A DNA stretch of 64,000 nt from Pseudomonas sp. MWU13-2105 (GCF_023242315.1 NZ_JALLIY010000007.1:272999-336998), one strand, 5' to 3'; shown: positions 44,489 to 53,599, numbered from the stretch's first letter. Notes: generated by a model from the sequence alone, not told the origin. Program-made: numbers and translations.

Positions 44489-44623
44489 TTGTGGCGAGCG
44501 GGCTTGCCCGCGCTCGGCTGCGAAGCAGCCGCAAAACCATGATCCCCGTTATATCTGATACACCGCGATGGCAGGTTTTAGGGGCGCTTCGCACCCCAAC
44601 GCGGGCAAGCCCGCTCGCCACAA
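44489..44623. repeat. REPIN between nicB and nicS
   Basis: TTGTGGCGAGCGGGCTTGCC at 44489 and its inverted mate GGGCAAGCCCGCTCGCCACAA ending at 44623 frame a central segment with GGCTGCGAAGCAGCC. It lies between two convergent genes, where it could terminate both transcripts. Confidence 0.85.
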
Positions 44624-44661
44624 TAATGTGTTCGCCTCAATGATTTTTGTGTGACAGAGGG

Positions 44662-45303
44662 CTACGGCAGGCGCAGCAGCCCGCGCACCACCAGGTCACT
44701 GATAAACGCCAGCCAGTCCTGCTGCTGGCGTTTCTCCGCCAGCGGCTCGCCGAGGAACGAACTCAGGGTGTGCTGGTTGGAGTTATAGAAATAACACAGC
44801 GAGGCGATCATCAGGTACACGTGCTTGATGTCCAGGTCCTCGCGAAAGATCCCCTTGGCCTGACCGGCCTCAAGGATCGGTCGCAGCACGCCCACCGCTT
44901 CGCCGGACAGCCGCCGCAGTTCGCCCGACTGCTGCGCATGGCGGCCCTGGTGCAGGTTCTCGATACTCAGGATAGCGACGAATTCGGGGTGCTTGACGTA
45001 GTAGTTCCAGACGAAGGCCACCAGGTCCTGCAAGGCTTGCAGTGGTTCCTCCAGGTTCAGCTTGAGCTTGCTTTCGGCCTTGTTGAACTGCTCGTAGATG
45101 TGTTCCAGCACGCAGATGAACAGGCGCTCCTTGCTGCCGAAGTAGTAGTAGAGCATGCGGTCGTTGGATTCGGCCTCGCGGGAAATGCTTTCGACCCGGC
45201 CACCGGAATAACCGTCGCGGGTGAACACCTTCACCGCCGCTTTCAGAATACGCGCGCGGGTCTGGTCGGCTTGCTGGGCTCTGATGCCGGTCTTCTTGTT
45301 CAC
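44662..45303 (-). CDS. nicS: TetR-family regulator NicS
   Basis: 213 aa with a GTG start (NKKTGIRAQQADQTRARIL), AAGGA 9 nt upstream; the frame is open further back but without coding sense. TetR helix-turn-helix: TRARILKAAVKVFTRDGYSG, VESISREAESNDRMLYYYFGSKERLF. The C-terminal ligand domain resembles those of the RutR/NicS group. It lies next to nicAB, convergently, as expected for the nicotinate-responsive repressor of nicAB. Confidence 0.88.
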   Translation of the reverse strand: MNKKTGIRAQQADQTRARILKAAVKVFTRDGYSGGRVESISREAESNDRMLYYYFGSKERLFICVLEHIYEQFNKAESKLKLNLEEPLQALQDLVAFVWNYYVKHPEFVAILSIENLHQGRHAQQSGELRRLSGEAVGVLRPILEAGQAKGIFREDLDIKHVYLMIASLCYFYNSNQHTLSSFLGEPLAEKRQQQDWLAFISDLVVRGLLRLP

Positions 45304-45394
45304 GTCGGCATTCCTTCTTTGGGTCGGAAAGGGACGCGAATATAGCATGGGGCCGTTGCGCCGACGGTGACATACAGTGAAGACTGATGCCAGT

Positions 45395-45508
45395 CTTGCG
45401 GGCCTCTTCGCGGATAAATCCGGTTCCCACAATGTCCGTGTCCATACCGAGAGTTTGCATACGAATGAGGACTGTGGGAACGGTGCTTGCCCGCGAAGCT
45501 TTTGACGG
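45395..45508. repeat. REP-type inverted repeat upstream of nicS
   Basis: GGGCCTCTTCGCGGATAAAT with GGTTCCCACA is mirrored by TGTGGGAAC ... CTTGCCCGCGAAGC about 70 bp on. A second REP subtype (gcggataaatccgg) shared with 58166-58242. Nothing else is seen between nicS and the alcohol dehydrogenase. Confidence 0.7.
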
Positions 45509-45521
45509 CCTCCAGCCTTGA

Positions 45522-46574
45522 TCAGGCCTTGAGGGTCGCCATGTCGATCACGAAACGGTATTTCACGTCACCGGCGATCATGCGGCTGTAGGCCTCGTTG
45601 ATCTGGCGGATGTCGAGCATCTCGATGTCGCAGCTGATGCCGTGCTCGGCGCAGAAATCCAGGACTTCCTGGGTTTCGGCGATCCCGCCGATCAGCGAGC
45701 CGGCCAGGACCCGGCGCTTGAGCACCAGCTTGGCGGCATGCAGCGCCGGGTCCACCGGTTCGATCAGGCCGACGAGGATGTGCACGCCGTCGTAGGTCAG
45801 GGTGTCGAGGTAGGGGTTGAGGTCATGCTGCACCGGGATGGTGTCCAGCAGGAAATCGAAGCGACCCGCCGCCGCGGCCATCTGCGCGGCGTCGGTGGAC
45901 ACGATCACATGGTCGGCGCCCTGGCGACGCGCTTCCTCGGCCTTGCTCGCCGAACGGGTGAACAAGGTGACTTCGGCGCCCATGGCCTTGGCGAACTTGA
46001 TGCCCATATGGCCGAGGCCGCCCATGCCGAGAATCCCGACCTTGTCGCCGGGCTTGACACCATAGTGCTTGAGCGGCGAATAGGTGGTGATGCCGGCGCA
46101 GAGAATCGGCGCGGCGCTGGCCAGGTCGAGTTTTTCCGGGATACGCACGACGAAGTGTTCACTGACCACGATGCTGTCTGAATAACCGCCCATGGTGTTG
46201 CTGCCGTCGATTCGGTCGGGGGTGGCGTAGGTCAGGGTCGGGCCTTCGAGGCAATATTGCTCCAGGTCAGCGTGGCAGGCTTCGCAATGGCGGCAGGAGT
46301 CGACCATGCAGCCGACGCCCACCAGGTCGCCGACCTTGTGCCGAGTGACCTTGGCGCCGATGGCGGTGACCTTGCCGACGATTTCATGGCCGGGCATCAA
46401 CGGGTAGACGGCAATGCCCCACTCATTGCGCGCCTGGTGGATGTCGGAGTGGCAGACGCCACAGTAGAGAATCTCGATGGCGACATCGTCAGGTCGTGGC
46501 GAGCGCCGCTGGAAGGACATGGGGGCGAGGGGGGTAGTGGCGGATTGGGCGGCGTAACCGATGGCGGTGTACAT
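45522..46574 (-). CDS. Zinc-dependent NAD(P) alcohol dehydrogenase (YahK/CAD-like)
   Basis: 350 aa from MYTAIGYAAQSATTPLAPMSF. Medium-chain dehydrogenase: the catalytic zinc is bound by Cys of YCGVCHSD, GHE and a later Cys; the structural zinc by four Cys in the lobe CMVDSCRHCEACHADLEQYC. Rossmann motif GMGGLGHMGIKFA. It resembles E. coli YahK and other aldehyde reductases of the cinnamyl alcohol dehydrogenase type, reducing broad-range aldehydes. Divergent from an AraC-family regulator that may control it; the 179-bp space between them is the probable promoter region. Confidence 0.9.
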   Translation of the reverse strand: MYTAIGYAAQSATTPLAPMSFQRRSPRPDDVAIEILYCGVCHSDIHQARNEWGIAVYPLMPGHEIVGKVTAIGAKVTRHKVGDLVGVGCMVDSCRHCEACHADLEQYCLEGPTLTYATPDRIDGSNTMGGYSDSIVVSEHFVVRIPEKLDLASAAPILCAGITTYSPLKHYGVKPGDKVGILGMGGLGHMGIKFAKAMGAEVTLFTRSASKAEEARRQGADHVIVSTDAAQMAAAAGRFDFLLDTIPVQHDLNPYLDTLTYDGVHILVGLIEPVDPALHAAKLVLKRRVLAGSLIGGIAETQEVLDFCAEHGISCDIEMLDIRQINEAYSRMIAGDVKYRFVIDMATLKA

Positions 46575-46753
46575 GAGGAACCTCGCAAAGCTGTGACGGT
46601 TGAGGCGAGCCATTCTCGGCGTCAGCCGCGGCCACGGCCATGGCGAATCCTCCGCGTGTCTTGCCTATTCCTCCGGTATCGCGTTTTTGCCATTCGCCAG
46701 GGTCCCCGGACCTGCGAAGATGTTCCCATCCCTTTTTCCGTGAAGTTTTTGCC

Positions 46754-47647
46754 ATGCTGTTGACCCGTCATCTGGACGCCAATGCCCCCCTGGTTGCGCT
46801 GATCGAGCCCCTGGCCACGCGCGACGGCTTCGTGCCGACCTTGCTGCCGGGCGTGCAGGTGTTGCGTGTCGGCTGTGACGTGGCTCGTGGCCCACAGATC
46901 TATGAGCCGAGCCTGATGATCATCGTCCAGGGCAGCAAGCTGGCCTACCTGGGCCTGCGAACCCTGGAATATGGCGCCGGACACTATCTGATCCAGGCCC
47001 TTTCGGTGCCTTTCGAGTGCGAGACCTTTGCCGGCAGTGATGGCGCGCCGCTGCTCGGGATTTCCGTGGCGATCGACCGGGCGGTGCTGGGCGAGCTGGT
47101 GTTGGCCATGGGCCTCAACCATGACAGCCCGGCGGCGGCCCAGACCCCGGAGTCGATGGCCTCGGTGGTGCTCGACGACAGCATGCGCGGCTGCGTCGAA
47201 CGCTTGCTGCGCTGCCTGCGGGATCCGCTGGAGTGTCGGGTCATGGGCGAAGCGCGGGTACGTGAGTTGTTGTTCGCCGCCTTGCGCGGGCCGCAGGCGG
47301 AAGTGTTGCGGGCACTGGTGGAGCAGCAGGGACATTTTTCCCGGATTGCGGCGTCCTTGAGCCATTTGCATGCCCATTACACCGAGCCCTTGAACGTCGA
47401 GACCCTGGCCAGTTGCGCAAACATGAGCCTGTCGACCTTCCACGAGCATTTCAAGCGCGTCACCCTGCAGTCGCCGGTGCAATACCTCAAGCGCCTGCGC
47501 CTGCTCAAGGCGCAGCAGCTGTTGCTGGCCGATGGCCTGGGAGTGGCGCAGGTCGCCCATCGGGTCGGGTATCAGAGCTCCTCGCAGTTCAGTCGCGAGT
47601 ACAAACGCTACTTCGAGCGCAACCCCGGGGACGAGCGGGCGGCTTGA
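46754..47647 (+). CDS. AraC-family transcriptional regulator
   Basis: 297 aa from MLLTRHLDANAPLVALIEPL. An N-terminal AraC_N cupin-like domain (YEPSLMIIVQGSKLAYLG) is followed by two HTH motifs in the C-terminal 100 residues (LNVETLASCANMSLSTFHEHF and VAQVAHRVGYQSSSQFSREYKRYF). This type commonly regulates adjacent alcohol or aldehyde oxidoreductase genes. The likely target is the divergent dehydrogenase gene. Its 3' end overlaps that of the convergent cobA by 40 nt. Confidence 0.88.
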   Translation: MLLTRHLDANAPLVALIEPLATRDGFVPTLLPGVQVLRVGCDVARGPQIYEPSLMIIVQGSKLAYLGLRTLEYGAGHYLIQALSVPFECETFAGSDGAPLLGISVAIDRAVLGELVLAMGLNHDSPAAAQTPESMASVVLDDSMRGCVERLLRCLRDPLECRVMGEARVRELLFAALRGPQAEVLRALVEQQGHFSRIAASLSHLHAHYTEPLNVETLASCANMSLSTFHEHFKRVTLQSPVQYLKRLRLLKAQQLLLADGLGVAQVAHRVGYQSSSQFSREYKRYFERNPGDERAA

Positions 47648-48372
47648 AGCTGGCTTGACGCGCTGGCCGCCACTTCACCGATCACCAGGATCGCCGGGCT
47701 CTTGAGCGCGAACGCCAAGGCATCCTCGTGCATGTTTGCCAGGTCGCTGCGGCATTCGCGTTGCTGGGGCAGCGAGGCGTTCTCGATCAGTGCCACCGGG
47801 GTGCCGGCAGCGAGCCCGGCGGCGATCAGGTTGGCGCGGATTTCCGCGAGCTTGGCCACGCCCATGTAGACCACCAGGGTGGTGCCGCTTTGCGCCAGGG
47901 CGCTCCAGTCCAATGGGCTGTCGTCCTGGGTGTGGGCGGTGACGAAGCTCACGCCACGGGCCACGCCGCGCAAGGTCAGGGGGATGCCGAAGTGGGTGGC
48001 CCCGGCCAGCCCGGCGGTGATGCCATTGACCACTTCGACCTCAATCCCGTGGGCTTGCAGCCAGTCGGCTTCTTCGCTGGCGCGGCCGAAGATGCAGGGG
48101 TCGCCGCCCTTGAGGCGGACCACCGATTTGCCCTGGCGGGCATAACGCAGCATCAGCCGATGGATAAACGCCTGCGGCGTCGAACGGCAGCCGCCGCGCT
48201 TGCCCACGGCAATCACTCGGGCGTCGGGGCAATGTTCGAGCACGGCGCGATTGACCAGGTCATCGACCATCACCACCTCGGCGCCGCGCAGGACCCGCGC
48301 CGCCTTGAGGGTCAAGAGTTCCGGGTCACCGGGACCGGCGCCAACCAACCAGACTTTGCCATGCATATTCAT
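47608..48372 (-). CDS. cobA: Uroporphyrinogen-III C-methyltransferase
   Basis: 254 aa from MNMHGKVWLVGAGPGDPELL, with GGAG just upstream; the frame open to 48543 is not part of the protein. SAM-dependent tetrapyrrole methylase signatures: VGAGPGDPELLTLKA, VRLKGGDPCIFGR, GITAGLAGATHFGIPLT. It methylates uroporphyrinogen III to precorrin-2, the route to siroheme. Siroheme is the cofactor of NirB, which explains its place at the end of the nasA operon. 20 nt separate it from the kinase gene. Confidence 0.93.
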   Translation of the reverse strand: MNMHGKVWLVGAGPGDPELLTLKAARVLRGAEVVMVDDLVNRAVLEHCPDARVIAVGKRGGCRSTPQAFIHRLMLRYARQGKSVVRLKGGDPCIFGRASEEADWLQAHGIEVEVVNGITAGLAGATHFGIPLTLRGVARGVSFVTAHTQDDSPLDWSALAQSGTTLVVYMGVAKLAEIRANLIAAGLAAGTPVALIENASLPQQRECRSDLANMHEDALAFALKSPAILVIGEVAASASSQLQAARSSPGLRSK

Positions 48373-48392
48373 TTCTCCAGGAGGTGTTCGCT

Positions 48393-50060
48393 TCAGCCGT
48401 GCAGTCGCCAGGCCAGCAGGATCAGGTTCAACAGCAGGGAGCCAAGGGCCAGGGCGCGCCAGACCTTGATCGGCTCGCGCTCCAGCAAGGGCCGGGGGCG
48501 CGGCGCCGGCAGGTGTTCGGCCTGTTGCAGCGCCAGTAGCCATTCCTCGGCGGTTTCGTAGCGCTGGGCCGGGTCACTGGCGAGGGCCTTGCCGAGGCTG
48601 TGTTCGAGCCAGTCGGGCAGGTCCGGACGATAACGACTGGCCGGCACCGGCGAGCCGAACCGGGGACGTTGGAAAGCCTCGATTTCGCCGTAGGGGTAGT
48701 GCCCGGTCAGCAGGTAATACAGGCTGACGCCAACGCTGTAGAGGTCTTGCGCCGGACTCGGTGGCGCACCGCCGTAGGCTTCCGGGGCGATATAGCTGGG
48801 CGTGCCGGGCAGTTCGCCATCGCGCTGGCGGCTCAGCCCTGGGCAGTAGGCCAGTCCGAAGTCCAGCACCCGCAGTTCGCCGTCGCCCCCCAGCAGCAGG
48901 TTTTCCGGCTTGATATCGCGGTGCAGGAGATTGCGCCGGTGCATCTGGCCGACGGCGCGCAGCAGGCGCAAGGCCAACTCCAGCCCCTGGCTGAGTCCCA
49001 GGTTGCCCTGGACGTTAAAGTGTTCGGCGAGGGTCATCCCCGGGTATTCGCGCATCAGGTAATACAGATGCTGACGCTGCTCGGCGGGGTGCACTTCGGG
49101 GAAGTGGCGACCCGCCATGCGCCGCAGGAACCATTCTTCCAGGAGCAGGCTCTGGCCGCCTGCGGTGTCGTCCTGGCGCTGTGGCGGCAGGGTTTTCAAT
49201 AGCCAGGCTTGCTGCTGCGCATCGTGGACCCGGTACAGCAGTGACTGGCGACTCTGTTTCAACAGGCCCTCGACTTGCCAGCCCTCGAACAGTTGTCCTG
49301 GTTTCAGTGCCGGCGGCAACGGCCATTGCTCGGCTCGCCCGAGCAGATCGTCGAGGTCGGTGTCGGCCAGTTCATCGACGCGGACCAGTACGGCACTGGC
49401 GTTGTCCTGGCTGCCGGAGCGATGCGCGGCCTCGACCAGGGCCAGGGTGGTGTCTTCCAGCGGCAGGTCACGCTGCAGGATGTCGACGATCGACGCATCG
49501 CTGAGGGTCGCCCAGACGCCGTCACTGAGGATCAGGAACTGTTCATCCTGGCGCAGATCGCCTTCCAGGTAGTCGACCACCAGATGCTGTTCCAGGCCGA
49601 GAGCCCGTTTCAGCACATGCTGCATACCGGCCTGGCCCCAGACGTGATCCTCGCTGATGCGCTGCAACTGCCCGGCAAACCAGCGATACACCCGGCAATC
49701 GCCGATATGCGCGAGGGTGAAGGAACGCCCGCGCAGCACCAGCGCACTGAGGGTGGTCAGCAGCGGCGACTGCCCGCCATTGGCATGCAGCCAGCGATTC
49801 TGCGCCAGCAGCAGTCGGTCCAGGGCCTGCGACACGCCCCAGGTCGGCGGCGTGGCGTAATAGTCCAGCGCCAGGGCCTGCAAGGTCGAGCGCGCGGCCA
49901 GGCCGCCGTCGGCGCACTGGCTGACCCCGTCGGCCAGGGCGAACAGATAACCCTTGCTGGCGGCCAGGGCGGGCACCGGGATGACCAGGCGTGTCGCATC
50001 CTGGTTCTGCTCCCGCGGCCCGCTGGCGCTGGCTTCGGCATAGCTCAGTTGCAGGCCCAT
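48393..50060 (-). CDS. Fused PP2C phosphatase and Ser/Thr protein kinase, membrane anchored
   Basis: 555 aa. Residues 1-235 are a PP2C-type phosphatase: DGVS at 44-47, GDCRVYR near 120, SDGVW at 179-183 and DNAS at 219-222. Residues about 255-515 are a Hanks-type kinase: HRDIKPENLL at 380-389, DFGLAY at 400, and PGTPSYIAPEA. The glycine loop is weak, and Lys289 would be the ATP lysine. A C-terminal membrane helix (VWRALALGSLLLNLILLAWRL) puts both domains in the cytoplasm. It sits 10 nt after nasA and before cobA. In other pseudomonads the same fusion lies beside nitrate uptake genes, so control of nitrate transport is suspected but not shown here. Confidence 0.9.
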   Translation of the reverse strand: MGLQLSYAEASASGPREQNQDATRLVIPVPALAASKGYLFALADGVSQCADGGLAARSTLQALALDYYATPPTWGVSQALDRLLLAQNRWLHANGGQSPLLTTLSALVLRGRSFTLAHIGDCRVYRWFAGQLQRISEDHVWGQAGMQHVLKRALGLEQHLVVDYLEGDLRQDEQFLILSDGVWATLSDASIVDILQRDLPLEDTTLALVEAAHRSGSQDNASAVLVRVDELADTDLDDLLGRAEQWPLPPALKPGQLFEGWQVEGLLKQSRQSLLYRVHDAQQQAWLLKTLPPQRQDDTAGGQSLLLEEWFLRRMAGRHFPEVHPAEQRQHLYYLMREYPGMTLAEHFNVQGNLGLSQGLELALRLLRAVGQMHRRNLLHRDIKPENLLLGGDGELRVLDFGLAYCPGLSRQRDGELPGTPSYIAPEAYGGAPPSPAQDLYSVGVSLYYLLTGHYPYGEIEAFQRPRFGSPVPASRYRPDLPDWLEHSLGKALASDPAQRYETAEEWLLALQQAEHLPAPRPRPLLEREPIKVWRALALGSLLLNLILLAWRLHG

Positions 50061-50069
50061 GGTCCTGGC

Positions 50070-51281
50070 TCAGACCCGGGCAGCGGAGAAGGCGGCCGAA
50101 CCCCAGGTGGTTCTCCAGCGGCGCTTGACCCCGTACAGGCCGAACCAGGCGATCAGCCCCAGGCTGGCGAACAGCCACAGAGCCAGCTGGTAGTCACCGG
50201 TACTCTGCTTGATCGCCCCCAGGCCCGCCGTGAGCAGGAAGCCGCCGATACCACCGGCCATGCCGACCAGGCCGGTCATCACGCCGATTTCCTTGGTAAA
50301 GCGCTGCGGTACCAGTTGGAACACCGCACCGTTGCCGGCACCGAGGCCGAGCATGGCAATGACGAACAGCGCCAGGGCTGCCACCGAGCTGGACAGGTGG
50401 AAACCCACCGCGCCGATGCACAGGGTGGCGATGGCATAGGTGCCGAGCAGCGCGCGAATTCCGCCGAAACGATCCGCCAGGGCGCCGCCCAGTGGGCGCA
50501 TCAGACTGCCGGCGAACACGCAGGCGGCGGTGTAGTAGCCGGCCGTCTGCGGATTGAGGCCGTACTGGTCGTGGAAGTAACCGGGCAGGGCGCTGGCCAG
50601 GCCGATAAAACCGCCGAAGGTGACACTGTAGAAAAACATGAACCACCAACTGTCACGATCGCCGAGGGCGGCCAGGTAGTCGGCCATGGATTTGGCCTTG
50701 GCCCGGTTGGGCGCGTTGCGTGCCATCAGGCTGAACAGCGCCAGGGTCAACACCAGCGGGATCAGGGCGAGGCCGAACACGTTGACCCAGCCGAAGGCGG
50801 CGGCCAGCAGCGGCGCTGCCAGGGCGGCTATTACCGTACCCGAGTTGCCGGCCCCGGCGATGCCCATGGCCTTGCCCTGGTGTTGCGGCGGATACCATTG
50901 CGAGGCCAGCGGCAGGGCCACGGCAAAGGAGGCCCCGGCCATGCCCAGGCAGACGCCCAGCAGCAGTGCCTGCTCATAGCTGTGGATCCCCAGTTGCCAG
51001 GCCACCAGCAGGGCCACGATGACAATCACCTGGCCGATGATGCCGGCGGTTTTCGGTGACAGCTGGTCGGCGAGCATGCCCATGACGAAGCGCAGGATGG
51101 CGCCCGCCAGGATCGGCGTGGCGACCATGAAGCCACGCTGTTGCGTGGTCAGCTGCAGGTCGGTGGCGATCTGCACCGCCAGTGGCCCGAGCAGGTACCA
51201 GACCATGAAGCTCAGGTCGAAATACAAGAACGCCGCGAACAGGGTCGGTGTATGGCCGGCTTTCCAGAAACTGTTGTGCAT
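50070..51281 (-). CDS. nasA: Nitrate/nitrite MFS transporter NasA (NarK family)
   Basis: 403 aa, 12 transmembrane segments. It has the NarK/NrtP signature motif AGAGNSGTVIAALAAP and a second G-rich motif (LGLGAGNGAVFQLVP). It imports nitrate for assimilation. Promoter and leader: a sigma-54 site at 51473-51488 and a leader terminator at 51370-51420. First gene of nasA-kinase-cobA. Confidence 0.93.
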   Translation of the reverse strand: MHNSFWKAGHTPTLFAAFLYFDLSFMVWYLLGPLAVQIATDLQLTTQQRGFMVATPILAGAILRFVMGMLADQLSPKTAGIIGQVIVIVALLVAWQLGIHSYEQALLLGVCLGMAGASFAVALPLASQWYPPQHQGKAMGIAGAGNSGTVIAALAAPLLAAAFGWVNVFGLALIPLVLTLALFSLMARNAPNRAKAKSMADYLAALGDRDSWWFMFFYSVTFGGFIGLASALPGYFHDQYGLNPQTAGYYTAACVFAGSLMRPLGGALADRFGGIRALLGTYAIATLCIGAVGFHLSSSVAALALFVIAMLGLGAGNGAVFQLVPQRFTKEIGVMTGLVGMAGGIGGFLLTAGLGAIKQSTGDYQLALWLFASLGLIAWFGLYGVKRRWRTTWGSAAFSAARV

Positions 51282-51369
51282 CTAACACCTCATCTGCCAA
51301 AGGGTTCAACGAAGGCTCTGGGCCTGCGGGCGGGTGATGTTCACCGGTCGCCTGCTCCAGTTTGCCAAC

Positions 51370-51420
51370 GCCAAAAACGCAAAAACGCCGCATCCCTGCT
51401 CGTTTTCACGTAGGGATTGC
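51370..51420 (-). terminator. Leader terminator of nasA (putative NasT antitermination target)
   Basis: On the minus strand GCAATCCCT and AGGGATGC pair around a 14-nt loop, followed by GGCGTTTTTGCGTTTTT. It lies in the untranslated leader about 90 nt before nasA. NasT, an ANTAR protein, is known to bind such leaders and prevent termination when nitrate is present. Confidence 0.7.
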
Positions 51421-51472
51421 GACGTCTTTGTCGGGGGTGGGGCAGCCGCCGTTGGCTACCGGATATTGTCTG

Positions 51473-51488
51473 AGCACTATGTGTGCCA
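51473..51488 (-). promoter_or_regulatory. Sigma-54 promoter of nasA
   Basis: TGGCACACATAGTGCT on the minus strand: GG and GC separated by exactly 10 nt, close to the -24/-12 consensus TGGCAC-N5-TTGCT. The predicted start is near 51461. It implies NtrC/RpoN nitrogen control. Confidence 0.7.
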
Positions 51489-51623
51489 GTTTTCAGTCTG
51501 ACCCCGTTCGCCGCTCAAAAACGGCCTTTTGCGGGCATTGCCGGCAGGTTGCCGGCGGAGAGGGCGACGCCTGTGCCCCACAACGCAGCCCGATGTGGGC
51601 GGTGTGCTGCGTTGCGGTGCGTG

Positions 51624-52199
51624 TCAGTCGAGCAGTTCGCTCATGGCGATCACCTGTTCGGCGACCTGGATCAGTTTCTGCTGTTTGCTCATGGCCTGGC
51701 GGCGCATCAGGGTATGGGCGGCTTCCTCGTCGCAGCCCTTCATCTTCATCAGCAATCCCTTGGCCATTTCGATGCGCTTGCGCTCGGCGATCTGCTGGTC
51801 GCGGGCCTGCAACTGCGCGCGCAGGTGCTGGTCGCTTTCGAAGCGGGCCATGGCCACGTCCATGATCGGCTGCAAGCGTTCGGACTGGATACCTTCGACG
51901 ATATAAGCGCTGACCCCGGCCTTGATCGCCTGGCGCATTACCGCGGGGTCGTGCTCGTCGGTAAACATGACGATCGGGCGTGGTTGGTCGCGGCTCAGCA
52001 GCACCACCTGTTCGAGCACGTCACGGCTGGGCGAGTCGGTATCGATCAGCAGCACATCCGGGCGCACCGCCTCGACCCGCGCGGGCAGGTCGATGGTCAG
52101 GCCGGATTCGTCGATCACCTCGAAACCGGCTTCGCTCAAGGCCGTGCGCAGGCGCCCGAGCTTCTTCGAGGTATCGTTGATCAGCAGGATTTTCAGCAT
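51624..52199 (-). CDS. nasT: ANTAR-domain antitermination regulator NasT
   Basis: 191 aa. Receiver-like N-terminus (LLINDTSKKLGRLRTAL, VRPDVLLIDTDSPSRD) and a C-terminal ANTAR RNA-binding domain (RKRIEMAKGLLMKMKGCDEEAAHTLMRRQAM). It promotes read-through of leader terminators in nitrate-assimilation transcripts; without nitrate it is held by NasS. It follows nasS by 15 nt. Confidence 0.94.
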   Translation of the reverse strand: MLKILLINDTSKKLGRLRTALSEAGFEVIDESGLTIDLPARVEAVRPDVLLIDTDSPSRDVLEQVVLLSRDQPRPIVMFTDEHDPAVMRQAIKAGVSAYIVEGIQSERLQPIMDVAMARFESDQHLRAQLQARDQQIAERKRIEMAKGLLMKMKGCDEEAAHTLMRRQAMSKQQKLIQVAEQVIAMSELLD

Positions 52200-52214
52200 G
52201 ACGGCCAGCTCCTG

Positions 52215-53408
52215 TCAGTGATCATTAAGGGCATGCAGGGCAAAACCACGGGCATAGGCCTCGGGGGCGGAACCGTCCCAGAGGTGGCCATCGAGCAGTT
52301 GGCTGCTGCGCATCGGCGTGCCGGGCACGGGGATGTCCAGGGCGGTCGCGGCGCGACTGTAGAGCTCGAGTTGCTGGACCTGGCGCGCCACACCCAGGTA
52401 GTCCGGTGTTTCACGCAGCAGGCCCCAGCGGCGGAACTGGGTCATGAACCACATGCCGTCCGAGAGGTACGGGTAATTGGCCGCGCCGCGGGCATGAAAG
52501 CTCAGGGCATGGGGGTCTTGCCAGTGGTGGCCGAGACCGTCGTTGTAGCTGCCCAGCAGGCGTGGCTCGATACTCGTCAGCGGGGCGTCGAGATAGTCGC
52601 GTCCGCTCAGCAGTTGCGCGGTGCTGCGGCGGTTTTCCTGGCTTTCTTCAATAAAACGGCTGGCCTCCAGGATCGCCATCACCAGGGCTTGCGCGGTGTT
52701 GGGGTACGCTTCGACGAAGGCGCGGGTGCAGGCCAGGACCTTTTCCGGATGGTCCGGCCAGATCGCCTGGCTGGTGGCCAGGGTAAAACCCTGGCCCTGC
52801 TCGACGGCATGGGCGCCCCAGGGTTCACCGACGCAGAAACCGTCGATGCGCCCGGCCCGCAGGTGCTCGAGCATCTGCGGCGGTGGCACCACCACGCTGT
52901 TGACGTCCTCCAGCGGGTGGATGCCCTGGCTGGCCAGCCAGTAATACAACCACATGGCGTGGGTACCGGTGGGGTAGGTCTGGGCGAAGGTCAGTTTGGC
53001 CTGGCCGTTGCGGACACGTTGTTGCAGGGCCTGGGCGCTGGTGACAGCGGCGTCCTTGAGGGGTTGTGAGAGGTTGATGCTCTGGCCGTTCTGGTTCAGG
53101 CCCATCAGTACCGCCATGTCGGTGGCCGGTGTACCGCTGATGCCCAGTTGGATGGCGTAGATCATCCCGTACAGGCCATGGACGGCATCCAGTTCGCCAC
53201 TGACCAGTTTGTCGCTCAGGCCGGCCCAGGAGTTCTGGCGCCGCAGATTGAGTGTCAGACCGTAGGGCTGGGCGAAGCCCTGGGTGGCCGCGACCACCAG
53301 GGAAGCGCTGTCGCTCAAGGGCATGTAGCCGAGGTTGAGCACATTCTTTTCCGGGGCATCGCTGCCGGCTACCCAGGCCAATGGGGATCTTGCCAAATCG
53401 TTGTGCAT
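52215..53408 (-). CDS. nasS: Nitrate sensor NasS (NrtA/CmpA-like)
   Basis: 397 aa from MHNDLARSPLAWVAGSD, AGGAA 7 nt upstream; the longer frame to 53507 runs through a REP palindrome. It has the fold of ABC-type nitrate-binding proteins (LNLGYMPLSDSASLVVAATQGF, GTHAMWLYYWLASQGI, FCVGEPWGAHAVEQGQG) but no signal peptide, so it works in the cytoplasm. It binds nitrate and then releases NasT. Operon nasS-nasT. Confidence 0.93.
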   Translation of the reverse strand: MHNDLARSPLAWVAGSDAPEKNVLNLGYMPLSDSASLVVAATQGFAQPYGLTLNLRRQNSWAGLSDKLVSGELDAVHGLYGMIYAIQLGISGTPATDMAVLMGLNQNGQSINLSQPLKDAAVTSAQALQQRVRNGQAKLTFAQTYPTGTHAMWLYYWLASQGIHPLEDVNSVVVPPPQMLEHLRAGRIDGFCVGEPWGAHAVEQGQGFTLATSQAIWPDHPEKVLACTRAFVEAYPNTAQALVMAILEASRFIEESQENRRSTAQLLSGRDYLDAPLTSIEPRLLGSYNDGLGHHWQDPHALSFHARGAANYPYLSDGMWFMTQFRRWGLLRETPDYLGVARQVQQLELYSRAATALDIPVPGTPMRSSQLLDGHLWDGSAPEAYARGFALHALNDH

Positions 53409-53482
53409 GCGGTGATTCCTGAAGCTGTAGGGCTGACGCCTGTCACAAGGCGGAGCAAGAGTTGTGCCGATAGCCGTGCCCC

Positions 53483-53566
53483 CTGTGGGAGCCGGCTTGC
53501 CGGCCATGACGTCCGGGTGAGCACCGCCAGGCTCAAGGGCCCCATCGCCGGCAAGCCGGCTCCTGC
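53483..53566. repeat. REP-type inverted repeat between nitrate reductase and nasS
   Basis: CTGTGGGAGCCGGCTTGCCG (53483-53502) is mirrored by CGGCAAGCCGGCTCCTGCC near 53547-53566. It lies just after the reductase stop and before nasS and may separate the two transcripts. Confidence 0.75.
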
Positions 53567-53599
53567 CGTGACCGCGTTGCTACAGTTACGCGGTGCGGC

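Larger units (their letters stand above)
51282..51623. promoter_or_regulatory. nasA control region (sigma-54 promoter and leader)
   Basis: 342 bp between nasT and nasA on the minus strand. It contains the -24/-12 promoter (51473-51488) and, 50-90 nt into the transcript, the leader hairpin (51370-51420). No gene is present. Confidence 0.7.
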
